Shown piece after piece: positions 1 through 10,259 of a stretch of 64,000 bases of DNA (position 1 is its first letter; every line of letters begins with the position of its first letter). The translations under genes and the position numbers were made by a program. The stretch is from Hydrogenophaga sp. RAC07 (GTDB lineage: Bacteria; Pseudomonadota; Gammaproteobacteria; Burkholderiales; Burkholderiaceae_C), in contig NZ_CP016449.1 in assembly GCF_001713375.1 (NCBI RefSeq), positions 3,286,001 through 3,350,000 on the forward strand. The letters run 5' to 3'. The notes beneath the pieces are model-generated. The model saw only the letters and a program-made list of their open reading frames with translations. It was not told the DNA's origin and did not search any database.

Positions 1-1914
1 TGCGTCAACATCAACCAGACCTTGCTGGACTGGCTGGGCACGGACCGCGACGAAGTGGTGATGTTCAGAAAGCTCACCGATCTGGCCGCGCCCGCGTCCC
101 GCGGCCCGGCCTCCCAGCACGTGGAACAGCTGCTGATCAGCGGCCGCACCGAGCCGCTCACGCTGTCGCTGTGCCGCGCCAATGGCGATTTCCTGCAGGC
201 CCGGCTCACGTCCACCGCTGTGTACGACGCCGAGGGCCGCTTCCTGCACACCAGCACGGTGGTGTCCGATCTGGGCAATGTGCCGGCCAGTCACAACGCC
301 GATGCGCCGCAAGACGCGATCCTGCGCAGCATCACCGACCGCATTCCGGCCCGCCTGGCCTACTACGACAAGAACCTCATCTGCCGCTTTGCCAACAACG
401 CGCACGCCCAGCGCTATGGCAAGAAGCCCGAAGACATGGTGGGCTCGCACCTGAGCGAGGTGGTGCGACCCGAGGTGCTGCCCGAAATCATGCCGCGCGT
501 GCTGGCCACGCTGGGCGGCCAGACCCAGAACTTCGAAGCCGAACGCACCGCGGCGGACGGCGGGCGCAGCTACTTCGAGATCCACTATCTGCCCGATGTG
601 CAGAACGGCGAGATCGAAGGTCTGTTCATCGAGTTGCACGACATCACCGAACGCCGGCGCACCGAAGAATTTGTGCTGCACGCCAACCAGGACCTGGAAG
701 AACGCGTGCGTGAACGCTCGGAAGAGCTGTTTGCCAGCGAGCAGCGCTACCGCCTGATGGTCGACGCCATCCAGGACTACTGCATCTATTTCGTGGACGA
801 GGCCGGCACGGTCGTCGACTGGACCGAAAGCGCGCAGCGCCTGCATGGCCACCAGCGCACGCAGATCGTCGGGCAGTCCTACGAAACCCTTTTGTGCACC
901 GACAACGCGGGCGAAGACGAGGTCGATCCCGGCCAGGTGCTGCGCCTGGCCAAGGAGCACGGCCAGTGGGAGTCGCGCGGGTGGCGCCTGCGCGAGGACG
1001 GTTCGCGCTTCTGGGCACACACCGTGCTCACCGCGCTGCGCAATGAAATGGGCGAACTGCAGGGCCTCTCGAGCATCACACGCGACATGACCGCGGCCAA
1101 GAGCCTCGAGGACGTGATGAACGACCTCAACCGCGAACTGGAAAAGCGCGTGGCCGAACGCACGCAGCAGCTGGTGGCGGCCAACAAGGACCTGGACGTG
1201 TTCTCGCACATGGTCTCGCACGACCTGCGCGCGCCGCTGCGCCACATCGCCAGCTTCGTGAGCCTGCTGCAGGAACAGACCGGCGAATCCACCGACAACC
1301 TGGCCCGCCAGTACCAGACCTCGATCGCCAAAGCGTCCAAACGCATGAGCCTGATGATCGAAGGCCTGCTCGAATACGCGCGCCTGGGCCGCGTGACGCT
1401 GGAATCGCAACCGGTGCCGATGGCGCCCCTGCTGCACGGCGTGATTGCCCACCTGAAGCAGGAACACCCGGACCGCCACATCGAATGGACCGTCGACGAG
1501 GACCTGCCCATGGTGCGCGGCGATGCCATGTTGCTGGCCCAGGCCTGGGGCAACCTGCTCGACAACGCAGTGAAATACACCGCCAAGCGCAGCGATGCGG
1601 TCATCAAGGTGGGCTGGAAGGTCAACCCGCTGGGCGGACGCACCTTCTTCGTGAGCGACAACGGCGCCGGCTTCGACCTGGAAAAGGCGCACAACCTGTT
1701 CGTGATGTTCCAGCGCCAGCACCATTCGATGGACTTCGAAGGCACCGGCACCGGCCTGGCCCTGGCGCAGCGCATCATCGACCGCCACGGTGGCCGCATC
1801 TGGTCGGAAACCGCGCCGGGCGCAGGCTGCACCTTCTACTTCACGCTGCCGCTGGAGACCCTGGAGCCCGAGCTGGCGTTCCCGCAATCCGCGATGGCCG
1901 AACTCACCGCTTGA
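1..1914 (+). CDS. PAS-domain sensor histidine kinase, 5' end outside window
   Basis: The frame is open from base 1, so the gene begins upstream; 637 codons are visible. It reads as a two-component sensor kinase. The visible part starts inside a PAS fold (NQTLLDWLG), followed by two more PAS/PAC units at about residues 105-220 and 245-370. Then come a short coiled coil, a HisKA dimerisation domain with H-box SHDLRAPLRH (phosphoacceptor His codon at 1219-1221), and a HATPase_c domain with NLLDNAVKY, DNGAGF and GTGTGLAL. No membrane segment and no receiver domain occur in the visible part, so this portion looks cytosolic. No response regulator is adjacent, so the partner and the signal are unknown. 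The kinase call is firm; the sensed ligand cannot be inferred. Confidence 0.93.
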   Translation, partial: CVNINQTLLDWLGTDRDEVVMFRKLTDLAAPASRGPASQHVEQLLISGRTEPLTLSLCRANGDFLQARLTSTAVYDAEGRFLHTSTVVSDLGNVPASHNADAPQDAILRSITDRIPARLAYYDKNLICRFANNAHAQRYGKKPEDMVGSHLSEVVRPEVLPEIMPRVLATLGGQTQNFEAERTAADGGRSYFEIHYLPDVQNGEIEGLFIELHDITERRRTEEFVLHANQDLEERVRERSEELFASEQRYRLMVDAIQDYCIYFVDEAGTVVDWTESAQRLHGHQRTQIVGQSYETLLCTDNAGEDEVDPGQVLRLAKEHGQWESRGWRLREDGSRFWAHTVLTALRNEMGELQGLSSITRDMTAAKSLEDVMNDLNRELEKRVAERTQQLVAANKDLDVFSHMVSHDLRAPLRHIASFVSLLQEQTGESTDNLARQYQTSIAKASKRMSLMIEGLLEYARLGRVTLESQPVPMAPLLHGVIAHLKQEHPDRHIEWTVDEDLPMVRGDAMLLAQAWGNLLDNAVKYTAKRSDAVIKVGWKVNPLGGRTFFVSDNGAGFDLEKAHNLFVMFQRQHHSMDFEGTGTGLALAQRIIDRHGGRIWSETAPGAGCTFYFTLPLETLEPELAFPQSAMAELTA

Positions 1915-1945
1915 GCCGCGCCGCGCGGCGGTCGGGGTACGCGCC

Positions 1946-1951
1946 GATAAT
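1946..1951 (+). promoter_or_regulatory. -10-like hexamer for a leaderless SDR start
   Basis: GATAAT ends 6 bases before the GTG at 1958, and no Shine-Dalgarno sequence lies between. Transcription would start at or next to the GTG. No convincing -35 is visible. Inferred from position only. Confidence 0.4.
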
Positions 1952-1957
1952 TCGCGC

Positions 1958-2743
1958 GTGATTCCCACCGCCCCGACACCCTTCCCTCTCTTCTCCCTGC
2001 ACGGCCGCGTGGCCCTGGTCACCGGCGCCGGCCGTGGCCTGGGCCTGGCCATGGCCACCGCACTCGCCGCCCACGGCGCCGAGGTGTGGCTCAACGGGCG
2101 CGACGCCGACAGCCTGAACGCGGCCGTCGAGCAGGCAGGCGCCCACGGCGCCCGCGTCCACGCATTGCCGTTCGATGTGACCGATGAGACCGCGGCCACA
2201 GCCGCCGTGGCCCGCGTGCTGGCCGAAAACGGCCGCCTGGACATCCTGATCAACAACGTGGGGCAGCGCCGTCGGCAGCCGCTGGAACAGTTGCCCTCCC
2301 AGGCCTTGCGTGACATGCTGGAGGCCAACCTGGTGTCGGCCTGGCACCTGTGCCGCGAAGCCGCCCGGCCCATGCGGGCGCAGGGTTTCGGCCGCATCAT
2401 CAACGTGACCTCCATCGCCGGGCCGATCGCCCGCGCCGGCGATGCCGCTTACACCACCAGCAAGGGCGCCCTCGAAGCCCTCACCCGGGCGCTCGCCGCC
2501 GAACTGGGCCCGGATGGCATCAACGTCAACGCCATTGCGCCCGGCTTCTTTGCGACCGAAGCCAACGCCGGCATGACAGGCGACGCGCAGACCCTGGCCT
2601 GGTTGCAGCAACGCACCTCGCTGGGCCGCTGGGGCCGGGCCGACGAAATCGCGGGCGCCGCCGTGTTCCTGGCGTCACCGGCGGCCAGCTACGTGACCGG
2701 GCACACCCTGGTGGTGGACGGCGGCTACCTCGCCCACTTCTGA
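1958..2743 (+). CDS. SDR family oxidoreductase (gluconate 5-dehydrogenase-like)
   Basis: A 261-residue classical short-chain dehydrogenase/reductase that should interconvert a hydroxyl and a carbonyl using NAD(P)H. It shows the Rossmann glycine motif TGAGRGLG at residues 22-29, the NNVG structural motif, and the catalytic Ser152, Tyr165 and Lys169 (YTTSK). Length matches the family. The overall pattern, including the VDGGYLAHF tail, resembles gluconate 5-dehydrogenase and 3-oxoacyl-ACP reductase types, but the substrate is not determinable here. The GTG start at 1958 is chosen because the SDR fold begins 12 residues later; the longer open frame would overlap the kinase gene. It converges on the GGDEF-type gene with 19 bases between stops. 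Confidence 0.88.
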   Translation: MIPTAPTPFPLFSLHGRVALVTGAGRGLGLAMATALAAHGAEVWLNGRDADSLNAAVEQAGAHGARVHALPFDVTDETAATAAVARVLAENGRLDILINNVGQRRRQPLEQLPSQALRDMLEANLVSAWHLCREAARPMRAQGFGRIINVTSIAGPIARAGDAAYTTSKGALEALTRALAAELGPDGINVNAIAPGFFATEANAGMTGDAQTLAWLQQRTSLGRWGRADEIAGAAVFLASPAASYVTGHTLVVDGGYLAHF

Positions 2744-2762
2744 AGTCTGAAGTCGGGCCGGG

Positions 2763-4499
2763 TCAAACCGCCTGGGGCAGGTGCAACACCACCTTGCGAG
2801 GATCGTCCGCAAGCCGGTCCAACGCGTGATTCAGGCGCTCCATCAAGAACGTGTCATCCACCGATCCATCGGCCTCGTCGGGCAGTGCGGCCGACACCAG
2901 GCGAAAACGCAAGGCCATGTCGGCCGGCAGCTGGGGCACCCGCTCCAGGCCTTTGGCCACGATGTGCTGGCCCAGCAGCTTGAGGTCTTCAGGGCCTTCG
3001 ACCAGCACCGCGAAGCGGGTTTCGCCGATGCGGCAGACCGTGTCCACGTCGCGCACCACGGCCGACAATCGCGAAGCCGTTACCACCAGCGCCCGGTCCC
3101 CCGCCTCGCGTCCCTCGCGATCGACGATGGCAGCGTGGTTGGACAGCTCCACCAGCACCAGCCCGAAACGGTGGTCGTACCGGCGCGCGCGGCGCAAGGC
3201 GTCGCGCAGGCGCAGCAGCAAGACCGGCGCAATCGTCAGACCGGTCAAGGGGTCGGTGCTTTCAATCGCACGCAGGCGCGCGCGGTTTTCGCTGAAGTCC
3301 TTGGCGCGGCGATGCAGGATGTAGAGCAACAGCGGGATCTCGATCGCCGAGCCGATCAGCACCGCATACTGCGTGGCCCAGCTGTCAGGCAGCACGCCGG
3401 CGCTGCGCAGCGCTGGGAACGGATACGCAAGGTGCACCGGCAGAAAACCCAGCGCCATCCAGCCCGCGTAGGTCTCGCCGCGGCGCCAGGTCCAGATGCA
3501 CAAGCCGAAGCTCAGCAACACCGACAGCAAGCCGTAGAGGTTGAGCACGATGAAAGCCGGCTGGTTCAGCAGCAGCAGGTAGGCCGCCGGGAACAACAGG
3601 CCGAACACCGACCACGCCAGCACGATACGGTCGACCCTCCGGCTGTGTCGAGAGACCACGCAGACCTCGCGCACGAACCAGATGCCCGAGGCGGTCAACC
3701 AGAGCATGAACACGGCCGGCGCCGCGTCGTTCCACGCCGCGTGGCCGGGCCAGAAAAACAGCCCGCCCACGCCGGTGAAGGCAGCCTGAAAGCCCAGCAT
3801 GCAGGCGACATAACAGCAATACGCAACAAAGGCCCGGTCGGCATACAGACGGGCATGCACCCAGCCCAGGAACAGCACCAGCAGGCCAAAACCCAGGTAG
3901 CCGCCCACCATGAGGAAGGTCCATTGCCGTGTGTCCTGCAACTGCCGCTCGTCCAGCAGGACCAGGCGCGGACTCAGCGGTGCCGGGTGGTTTTCCAGCC
4001 GCAGCCACACGGGGCCGGCGGCCTGGGGGTCCACCAGAAAGACCGGCGTCTGGTCCGGGTGGTCCCACTGCGACACGGGCAGGTGGTCGCCCGCCTGCTG
4101 GGCCGTCCACCCGCCGGACGGGTTGGCGGTGTACAGCGTGGCGAGGTTGGTGAAGGCCCCCGCGCTCAGCATCAGGTACCAGCGGCGGGTGGTGTCGCGC
4201 AGTGGCAGGTCCAGACGCAACCACAGCGCCCCGGCACCAGGCTGGAAGCTGCGGTAGTCGACGATGGCTTCAAAATCGCCGTCCGCGCGCCGGACCACTT
4301 CGTCGATGCCCAGGCGGCCGGACGGATCGGTCCAGTGGCGCGCCTGCAGCGTGACATCGGTTTCGTTGGACGCGGCGCGGGCAAGGTCCGGCCACAGCGC
4401 CAGCCAGAGGCCGAGCAAGAGCACGGACAGGCCCGCGAGCGAGCGAAACAGGACCGCAAAGCCGGGGGACGGATCGGGGGGGTGGTTGTAACAATCCAT
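2763..4499 (-). CDS. 7TM-DISM membrane protein with degenerate GGDEF domain
   Basis: A 578-residue membrane signalling protein. An N-terminal hydrophobic signal is followed by a periplasmic beta-rich 7TMR-DISMED2-type domain (about residues 45-185), then about seven hydrophobic segments (about 190-395), then a GGDEF-fold domain (about 410-575). The early DPLTGL motif is retained, but the catalytic loop that should read GGDEF reads GETRF at residues 492-496. By family knowledge this should abolish diguanylate cyclase activity, so the domain is probably a sensor, a c-di-GMP-independent output or a vestige. The gene stands alone on its strand and its start looks leaderless. Confidence 0.85.
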   Translation of the reverse strand: MDCYNHPPDPSPGFAVLFRSLAGLSVLLLGLWLALWPDLARAASNETDVTLQARHWTDPSGRLGIDEVVRRADGDFEAIVDYRSFQPGAGALWLRLDLPLRDTTRRWYLMLSAGAFTNLATLYTANPSGGWTAQQAGDHLPVSQWDHPDQTPVFLVDPQAAGPVWLRLENHPAPLSPRLVLLDERQLQDTRQWTFLMVGGYLGFGLLVLFLGWVHARLYADRAFVAYCCYVACMLGFQAAFTGVGGLFFWPGHAAWNDAAPAVFMLWLTASGIWFVREVCVVSRHSRRVDRIVLAWSVFGLLFPAAYLLLLNQPAFIVLNLYGLLSVLLSFGLCIWTWRRGETYAGWMALGFLPVHLAYPFPALRSAGVLPDSWATQYAVLIGSAIEIPLLLYILHRRAKDFSENRARLRAIESTDPLTGLTIAPVLLLRLRDALRRARRYDHRFGLVLVELSNHAAIVDREGREAGDRALVVTASRLSAVVRDVDTVCRIGETRFAVLVEGPEDLKLLGQHIVAKGLERVPQLPADMALRFRLVSAALPDEADGSVDDTFLMERLNHALDRLADDPRKVVLHLPQAV

Positions 4500-4505
4500 G
4501 TCAGG

Positions 4506-4511
4506 ATCGTA
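4506..4511 (-). promoter_or_regulatory. -10-like hexamer for the GGDEF-type gene, leaderless layout
   Basis: On the minus strand TACGAT ends 6 bases before the ATG at 4499, and no Shine-Dalgarno sequence is present. The same layout recurs at six other genes in the window. No clear -35. Confidence 0.4.
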
Positions 4512-4582
4512 AGCGCTCGAGATGGCAGGCCGGAACTGGGCCGTGCCCGGGGAGACAGTCGGGGGCCGGGCGCCAAATCACC

Positions 4583-4588
4583 TATGCT
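4583..4588 (+). promoter_or_regulatory. -10-like hexamer for the DUF2254 gene, leaderless layout
   Basis: TATGCT ends 7 bases before the ATG at 4596. The intervening TTGAAGC contains no ribosome binding site. No clear -35. Confidence 0.35.
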
Positions 4589-4595
4589 TTGAAGC

Positions 4596-5870
4596 ATGTC
4601 CTTGTACCGCGCCCTCATCTGGTTGAAAGCCGCCGAAAACCGCCTTTGGGTCAAGCCCGCCGTGGGCAGCGTGGTGGCGGTACTGATCGCGCTGGTGGCG
4701 GCCGTGGGCAACCGCCTCATCCCGGCAGGCCTGCTTCCCGACATCGAACGCAGCACGCTCGACAACCTGCTCGGGGTCATCGCATCGAGCATGCTGGGCG
4801 TGGCCACGTTCTCGCTGTCGATCATGGTGGCGGCGTTCTCCTCGGCGGCTGTGGGCGCATCACCGCGCGCCATCCAGCTGGTGGCCGGTGATTCGGACAC
4901 GCAGAACGCCATCACCACCTTCATCTCGGCCTTCATCTACGCGATCATCGCCAACACCGCGCTGGGACTCGGCCTGTACGGAGGCACCGGACGTTTCATC
5001 CTGTTCGTCTGCACCATGGGTGTGTTGCTCTACCTGATCGTGACACTGGTGCGCTGGGTGAAAACGCTCTCGGTGCTGGGCCGAATGGAGAACACCCTGG
5101 CCAAACTCGAAACCGCGGCGGTGGGTGCCATGGACGCTTACCGACGTTCACCCGGCATGGGGGCACGCACAGCGCATGGGCCCATGCCGACAGGCGCGCC
5201 GGTGCGCGCAAACAAGGTGGGTTACCTGCGCCACATCGACATGCAGACCCTGCAAGAGCAGGCGGTGGCGGCCTCGGCCCGGTTGCACGTGCGCGTGCGC
5301 CCGGGCCAGCTGGTCCACCCCGGCACCGTTCTGGTGATCGTCGAGGCGGGTGCTGACAACGACAAACCCGACCCCGACCCCGACGCGCTGCGTCAGACTT
5401 TCGTGCTGGGCGACGGCCGCAGCTTCGACCAGGACCCGCGCTTCGGACTGATCGTGCTGTGCGAGGTGGCGCAGCGCGCCTTGTCACCCGCCGTCAACGA
5501 CCCCGGCACGGCCATTGCTGCCATGAACACCATCACGCGGGTGCTGGTGGACACCCCCACCGACCCAGTTGCCCGGGAAACGCCGCTGGACCGACTGACG
5601 CTCGTACCCCTGGACCCGGCCGACTTCATCCACCAGGCGTTTGATCCCATCGCGCGGGACGGCGCCGCAGTGCCGGAAGTGCAGCTGCGCATGCAGAAGT
5701 TGCTGTCGATCGTTGCAGAGGGCTGCGACGAGGAAGTGGGGAATGCAGCGCGCCGGCAGGCAGCGACCAGCCTTCAAAGGGCCATGCTGGCCTTGGTGCT
5801 GGAGGAAGACAAGACGCGCTTGTGCGAACTGCACACCACGCTGTTTTCGGGCTCCCCCGTCGCCGCCTGA
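4596..5870 (+). CDS. DUF2254 domain-containing inner-membrane protein
   Basis: A 424-residue protein matching the DUF2254 family, whose function is unknown. The N-terminal third holds four hydrophobic segments at about residues 22-45, 63-90, 108-130 and 132-155. A soluble C-terminal part follows, with the conserved-looking stretch ALSPAVNDPGTA near residue 300. No catalytic motif is recognisable. It is flanked upstream by a divergent gene and downstream by the groES promoter, so it is probably monocistronic. The family call rests on the N-terminal pattern SMLGVATFSLSIMVAAFSSA and on the overall architecture. Confidence 0.8.
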   Translation: MSLYRALIWLKAAENRLWVKPAVGSVVAVLIALVAAVGNRLIPAGLLPDIERSTLDNLLGVIASSMLGVATFSLSIMVAAFSSAAVGASPRAIQLVAGDSDTQNAITTFISAFIYAIIANTALGLGLYGGTGRFILFVCTMGVLLYLIVTLVRWVKTLSVLGRMENTLAKLETAAVGAMDAYRRSPGMGARTAHGPMPTGAPVRANKVGYLRHIDMQTLQEQAVAASARLHVRVRPGQLVHPGTVLVIVEAGADNDKPDPDPDALRQTFVLGDGRSFDQDPRFGLIVLCEVAQRALSPAVNDPGTAIAAMNTITRVLVDTPTDPVARETPLDRLTLVPLDPADFIHQAFDPIARDGAAVPEVQLRMQKLLSIVAEGCDEEVGNAARRQAATSLQRAMLALVLEEDKTRLCELHTTLFSGSPVAA

Positions 5871-5937
5871 AGGCACCTGCCGAGCGGCAAGGCCACCCCA
5901 ATCCCGGGACGCACGGGTGAAAAAATCCCGACCGACC

Positions 5938-5966
5938 TTGTAAACCCCCCGCCTCGCCCTTATCAT
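5938..5966 (+). promoter_or_regulatory. groESL promoter (-35 TTGTAA, -10 TATCAT)
   Basis: TTGTAA at 5938-5943 and TATCAT at 5961-5966 are separated by 17 bases, the spacing expected for the housekeeping sigma factor. The -35 region CTTGTAA also resembles a heat-shock sigma-32 -35 element, so dual use is possible. The CIRCE operator begins at the last base of the -10. Confidence 0.65.
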
Positions 5967-5992
5967 TAGCACTCGCTGGGGATGAGTGCTAA
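5966..5992 (+). promoter_or_regulatory. CIRCE operator (HrcA binding site)
   Basis: A perfect TTAGCACTC-N9-GAGTGCTAA inverted repeat, identical to the CIRCE consensus. It overlaps the groES promoter's -10 and start region, so HrcA bound here should block transcription of groESL. hrcA itself is not in the window. Confidence 0.95.
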
Positions 5993-6088
5993 CAAGCTTC
6001 CCCCAAGTGATCGGCGGCATCTTTCGGCCCCAAGCCGGCACCGCCGACCTGAATCCTTTTTCCATCCGTACCAACTCCAGGAGATGCA

Positions 6089-6379
6089 ATGAACCTTCGT
6101 CCTCTCGGCGATCGCGTGATCGTCAAGCGCATTGACAGCGAAACCAAAACCGCTTCCGGCATCGTCATCCCCGACGCCGCCGCAGAGAAGCCCGACCAGG
6201 GCGAGATCCTGGCCGTCGGTCCTGGCAAGAAAAACGACAAAGGCGATTTGTCCGCCATGAACGTCAAGGTCGGTGACCGCGTTCTGTTCGGCAAGTACAG
6301 CGGCCAGACCGTCAAGGTCGATGGCAACGAACTGCTGGTGATGAAAGAAGACGACCTGTTCGCAGTCGTTGAGAAGTAA
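6089..6379 (+). CDS. groES: Co-chaperonin GroES
   Basis: A 96-residue GroES that caps the GroEL ring during cytosolic protein folding. It begins [14 protein letters not shown] and keeps the mobile-loop region (residues ~16-32, [15 protein letters not shown]) and the roof loop. Length equals the family norm. A strong ribosome site (AGGAG) sits 7 bases before the ATG. It is first in a two-gene operon with groEL, 45 bases downstream, under CIRCE control. Confidence 0.98.
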   Translation: MNLRPLGDRVIVKRIDSETKTASGIVIPDAAAEKPDQGEILAVGPGKKNDKGDLSAMNVKVGDRVLFGKYSGQTVKVDGNELLVMKEDDLFAVVEK

Positions 6380-6403
6380 ATCCTCTCTTTTCATTCCTTT
6401 TAA

Positions 6404-8074
<1,671 letters not shown>

Positions 8075-8212
8075 GTTCTCCTTGCCTGAGACGCCATGCC
8101 GGCGTTGCAAGGGCTTGCCGTGGCGCTGCCACTGTTTACGCCCTTGCGCCTTGGCCTGGCGCCTCATGCTGCGTCGGAATGCATCGCTGCAGGCTGACAG
8201 GAACCCCCCAAG

Positions 8213-8246
8213 AAAAAACCCCGCGAGGCAACTCGCGGGGTTTTTT
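8213..8246. terminator. Bidirectional rho-independent terminator between groEL and tal
   Basis: A 9-bp perfect stem (8219-8227 with 8232-8240, loop GCAA) is flanked by six A on the left and six T on the right, so it can stop transcripts from both convergent genes. Confidence 0.9.
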
Positions 8247-8285
8247 CATTGCCGTCTCTCTTCTTCTGCCTCTCGCTTGCCCAAA

Positions 8286-8368
8286 GCGTGGGTGCCCGGG
8301 TGGGCCGGACGGCGATTTGCTGACGCGCAGCGGCTGATGAGCCGTCCGGCCCACCCGGGCGCCCACGC
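8286..8368. repeat. 28-bp inverted repeat in the groEL-tal gap
   Basis: The arms at 8286-8313 and 8341-8368 are reverse complements over 28 positions with one mismatch, which would be a G-U pair in RNA. The 27-base spacer contains its own small GCTG/CAGC hairpin. There is no T-run, and it lies beyond the terminator, so it is not simply part of transcription termination. The 315-base gap 8075-8389 otherwise holds only the terminator. It could be a REP/MITE-like palindrome, a protein-binding site or a cruciform. No second copy was seen in this window. Confidence 0.85.
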
Positions 8369-8389
8369 GCTCCAGGCCAACGAGCAAGC

Positions 8390-9331
8390 TCAGCGCATCA
8401 GGGCTTCGAGCTTGATGGTGTCGGCAACGAAAGCGCGAATGCCCTCGGACAACTTCTCGGTGGCCATTGCGTCCTCGTTCAAGGCAAAGCGGAAGCTGGC
8501 CTCGTCGTGGGTCACAAAAGGAATGTCCATGGCCTTGGCGGCTGCGGCATCGAGCGCGCGGCTCAGGGGCGCCTCGCTCGCAGCCAGCTGGGCCAGCAGC
8601 TCCGGACTGATGGTCAGCAAATCGCAACCCGCCAGCGCCGTGATCTGCCCCACGTTGCGAAAGCTCGCACCCATCACCTCGGTGTTGATGCCGTGCTTCT
8701 TGTAGAACTCGTAGATGGCGCGCACCGACCGCACGCCCGGGTCGTTGGGGCCGGCCATCGCCGCCTCGTCCCAGCCCGCTCCGGCGGTCTTTTTGTACCA
8801 GTCGTAAATGCGGCCCACAAACGGTGAAATCAGCTGCACCTTGGCCTGACCACAGGCTACCGCCTGGGCAAACGAGAACAACAAGGTGAGGTTGGTGTGG
8901 ATGCCGTCGCGCTCCAGCCGGGCGGCGGCCTGGATGCCTTCCCAGGTGGAGGCGATCTTGATCAGCACGCGGTCCACGTGAACACCCTCGCCCTGGTACA
9001 GATCGATGATGCGCCGTGCTCGGGTCACCGTGGCTTCGGTGTCGAAACTCAGACGGGCGTCCACCTCGGTCGACACACGTCCGGGGATGAGCTCCAGGAT
9101 CTCGCAGCCAAAGCGCACCAGCAAACGGTTCGTCACCTCGTCCAGTCCCTGGGCACCATAGGTTGCCACTGCGTCTTTCAGCAGGTGCGCGTACTCCGGC
9201 TTTTGCACCGCCTTGAGAATGAGCGAGGGATTGGTCGTGGCGTCCTGTGGCGCAAACGCGGCGATCTGCTTGAAATCGCCGGTGTCGGCCACCACGGTGG
9301 TGAATTGTTTGAGCGCGTCGAGTTGGTTCAT
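8390..9331 (-). CDS. tal: Transaldolase
   Basis: A 313-residue class I transaldolase (TalA/TalB type, family length ~317) of the non-oxidative pentose phosphate pathway. It transfers a dihydroxyacetone unit between sedoheptulose 7-phosphate and glyceraldehyde 3-phosphate. The Schiff-base lysine is Lys125 in [12 protein letters not shown], and the TTNPSL motif at residues 32-37 and [10 protein letters not shown] and [10 protein letters not shown] blocks are present. The ATG at 9331 is chosen over one three codons upstream because MNQLDALKQ is the usual start. It is divergent from hexR, with a putative HexR operator between them. Confidence 0.97.
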   Translation of the reverse strand: MNQLDALKQFTTVVADTGDFKQIAAFAPQDATTNPSLILKAVQKPEYAHLLKDAVATYGAQGLDEVTNRLLVRFGCEILELIPGRVSTEVDARLSFDTEATVTRARRIIDLYQGEGVHVDRVLIKIASTWEGIQAAARLERDGIHTNLTLLFSFAQAVACGQAKVQLISPFVGRIYDWYKKTAGAGWDEAAMAGPNDPGVRSVRAIYEFYKKHGINTEVMGASFRNVGQITALAGCDLLTISPELLAQLAASEAPLSRALDAAAAKAMDIPFVTHDEASFRFALNEDAMATEKLSEGIRAFVADTIKLEALMR

Positions 9332-9354
9332 GGAACGCATTATCGAACAATGTT

Positions 9355-9369
9355 GGTAATAAAATTTCA
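9355..9369. promoter_or_regulatory. Putative HexR operator between tal and hexR
   Basis: This 15-base site, GGTAATAAAATTTCA, differs at two positions from the palindromic form TGTAATAAAATTACA that I recall for proteobacterial HexR sites. It lies centrally between the divergent starts at 9331 and 9396, where one regulator could control both genes. The motif is from memory and binding is inferred. Confidence 0.5.
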
Positions 9370-9395
9370 CCTTCTGCTGTAACCAGGTGCTCTCC

Positions 9396-10244
9396 ATGCT
9401 CGACCGGATCAAAGCTTCCCTGCCCTCGCTGGCGCCTGCCGAGCAACGTGTGGCCAAGCTCGTGCTGCTGGACCCACGCACCTTTGCCAGCCTGCCCGTG
9501 ACCGAACTCGCCGACCGCGCGCACGTGAGCAAGCCCACCGTGGTGCGCTTTTGCCGCAGCATGGGTTACGACGGCCTGTCCGATTTCAAGCTCAAGCTGG
9601 CGGGCACGGTGAGCGAAGGTGTGCCCTTCATCCACCGCAGCGTGGACGTGGACGACAAGACCAGCGACGTGCTGGTCAAGGTGATCGACAACACGGTGGC
9701 GGCGTTCCTGAAGTACCGCAACGACGCGTCCAGCCACGCGATCGAAAAGGTGGTGGATGCGCTCGTGGCCACCTACAAACACAAGGGCCGCATCGAGTTT
9801 TATGGCGCGGGCAATTCGGGCATCGTGGCGCAGGACGCGCAGCACAAGTTCTTTCGCCTGGGCATCAACGCCATTGCCTACAGCGACGGCCACATGCAGG
9901 TGATGAGCGCCTCCTTGCTCGGCCCGGGCGACTGCGTGGTGATCGTCTCGAACTCGGGCCGCACGCGCGACCTGATGGACGCGGCCGACATTGCGCGAAA
10001 GCACGGCGCCACCGTGATCACCATCACCACCAGCGGCACACCGCTGGCGCAGGCCGGCCACATCCACCTCTCGGCCGACCACCCCGAGGGCTACGACCGC
10101 TACAGCCCCATGACCTCGCGCCTGATGCACCTGATGGTGATCGACATCGTGGCCACCTGCCTGGCGCTGCGCATCGGTGGCACCAAGCTGCAGCCGCTGC
10201 TCAAGGAAATGAAGAACAACCTGAAAAGCAAACGCTACGCCTGA
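9396..10244 (+). CDS. hexR: RpiR/HexR-family transcriptional regulator
   Basis: A 282-residue sugar-phosphate-responsive repressor. An N-terminal HTH_6 domain (about residues 1-77, with [21 protein letters not shown] as recognition region) precedes a C-terminal SIS sugar-phosphate isomerase-fold domain (about 125-255, [16 protein letters not shown] and [13 protein letters not shown]). In other proteobacteria HexR senses 2-keto-3-deoxy-6-phosphogluconate and controls central carbon genes. Its position divergent from tal agrees with that role. The ATG at 9396 is preferred to the GTG at 9387 because MLDRIKASL aligns with family starts and an AGG lies 8 bases upstream. Confidence 0.9.
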   Translation: MLDRIKASLPSLAPAEQRVAKLVLLDPRTFASLPVTELADRAHVSKPTVVRFCRSMGYDGLSDFKLKLAGTVSEGVPFIHRSVDVDDKTSDVLVKVIDNTVAAFLKYRNDASSHAIEKVVDALVATYKHKGRIEFYGAGNSGIVAQDAQHKFFRLGINAIAYSDGHMQVMSASLLGPGDCVVIVSNSGRTRDLMDAADIARKHGATVITITTSGTPLAQAGHIHLSADHPEGYDRYSPMTSRLMHLMVIDIVATCLALRIGGTKLQPLLKEMKNNLKSKRYA

Positions 10245-10259
10245 GGGCGTCTGCCGGCC

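Noticed and set aside
2781..4592. 603-codon plus-strand frame opposite the GGDEF-type gene
   Set aside because: Composition (Gln/His/Arg/Ala-rich, no domain) is that of a mirror frame of a GC-rich gene; the minus-strand product has clear domains.
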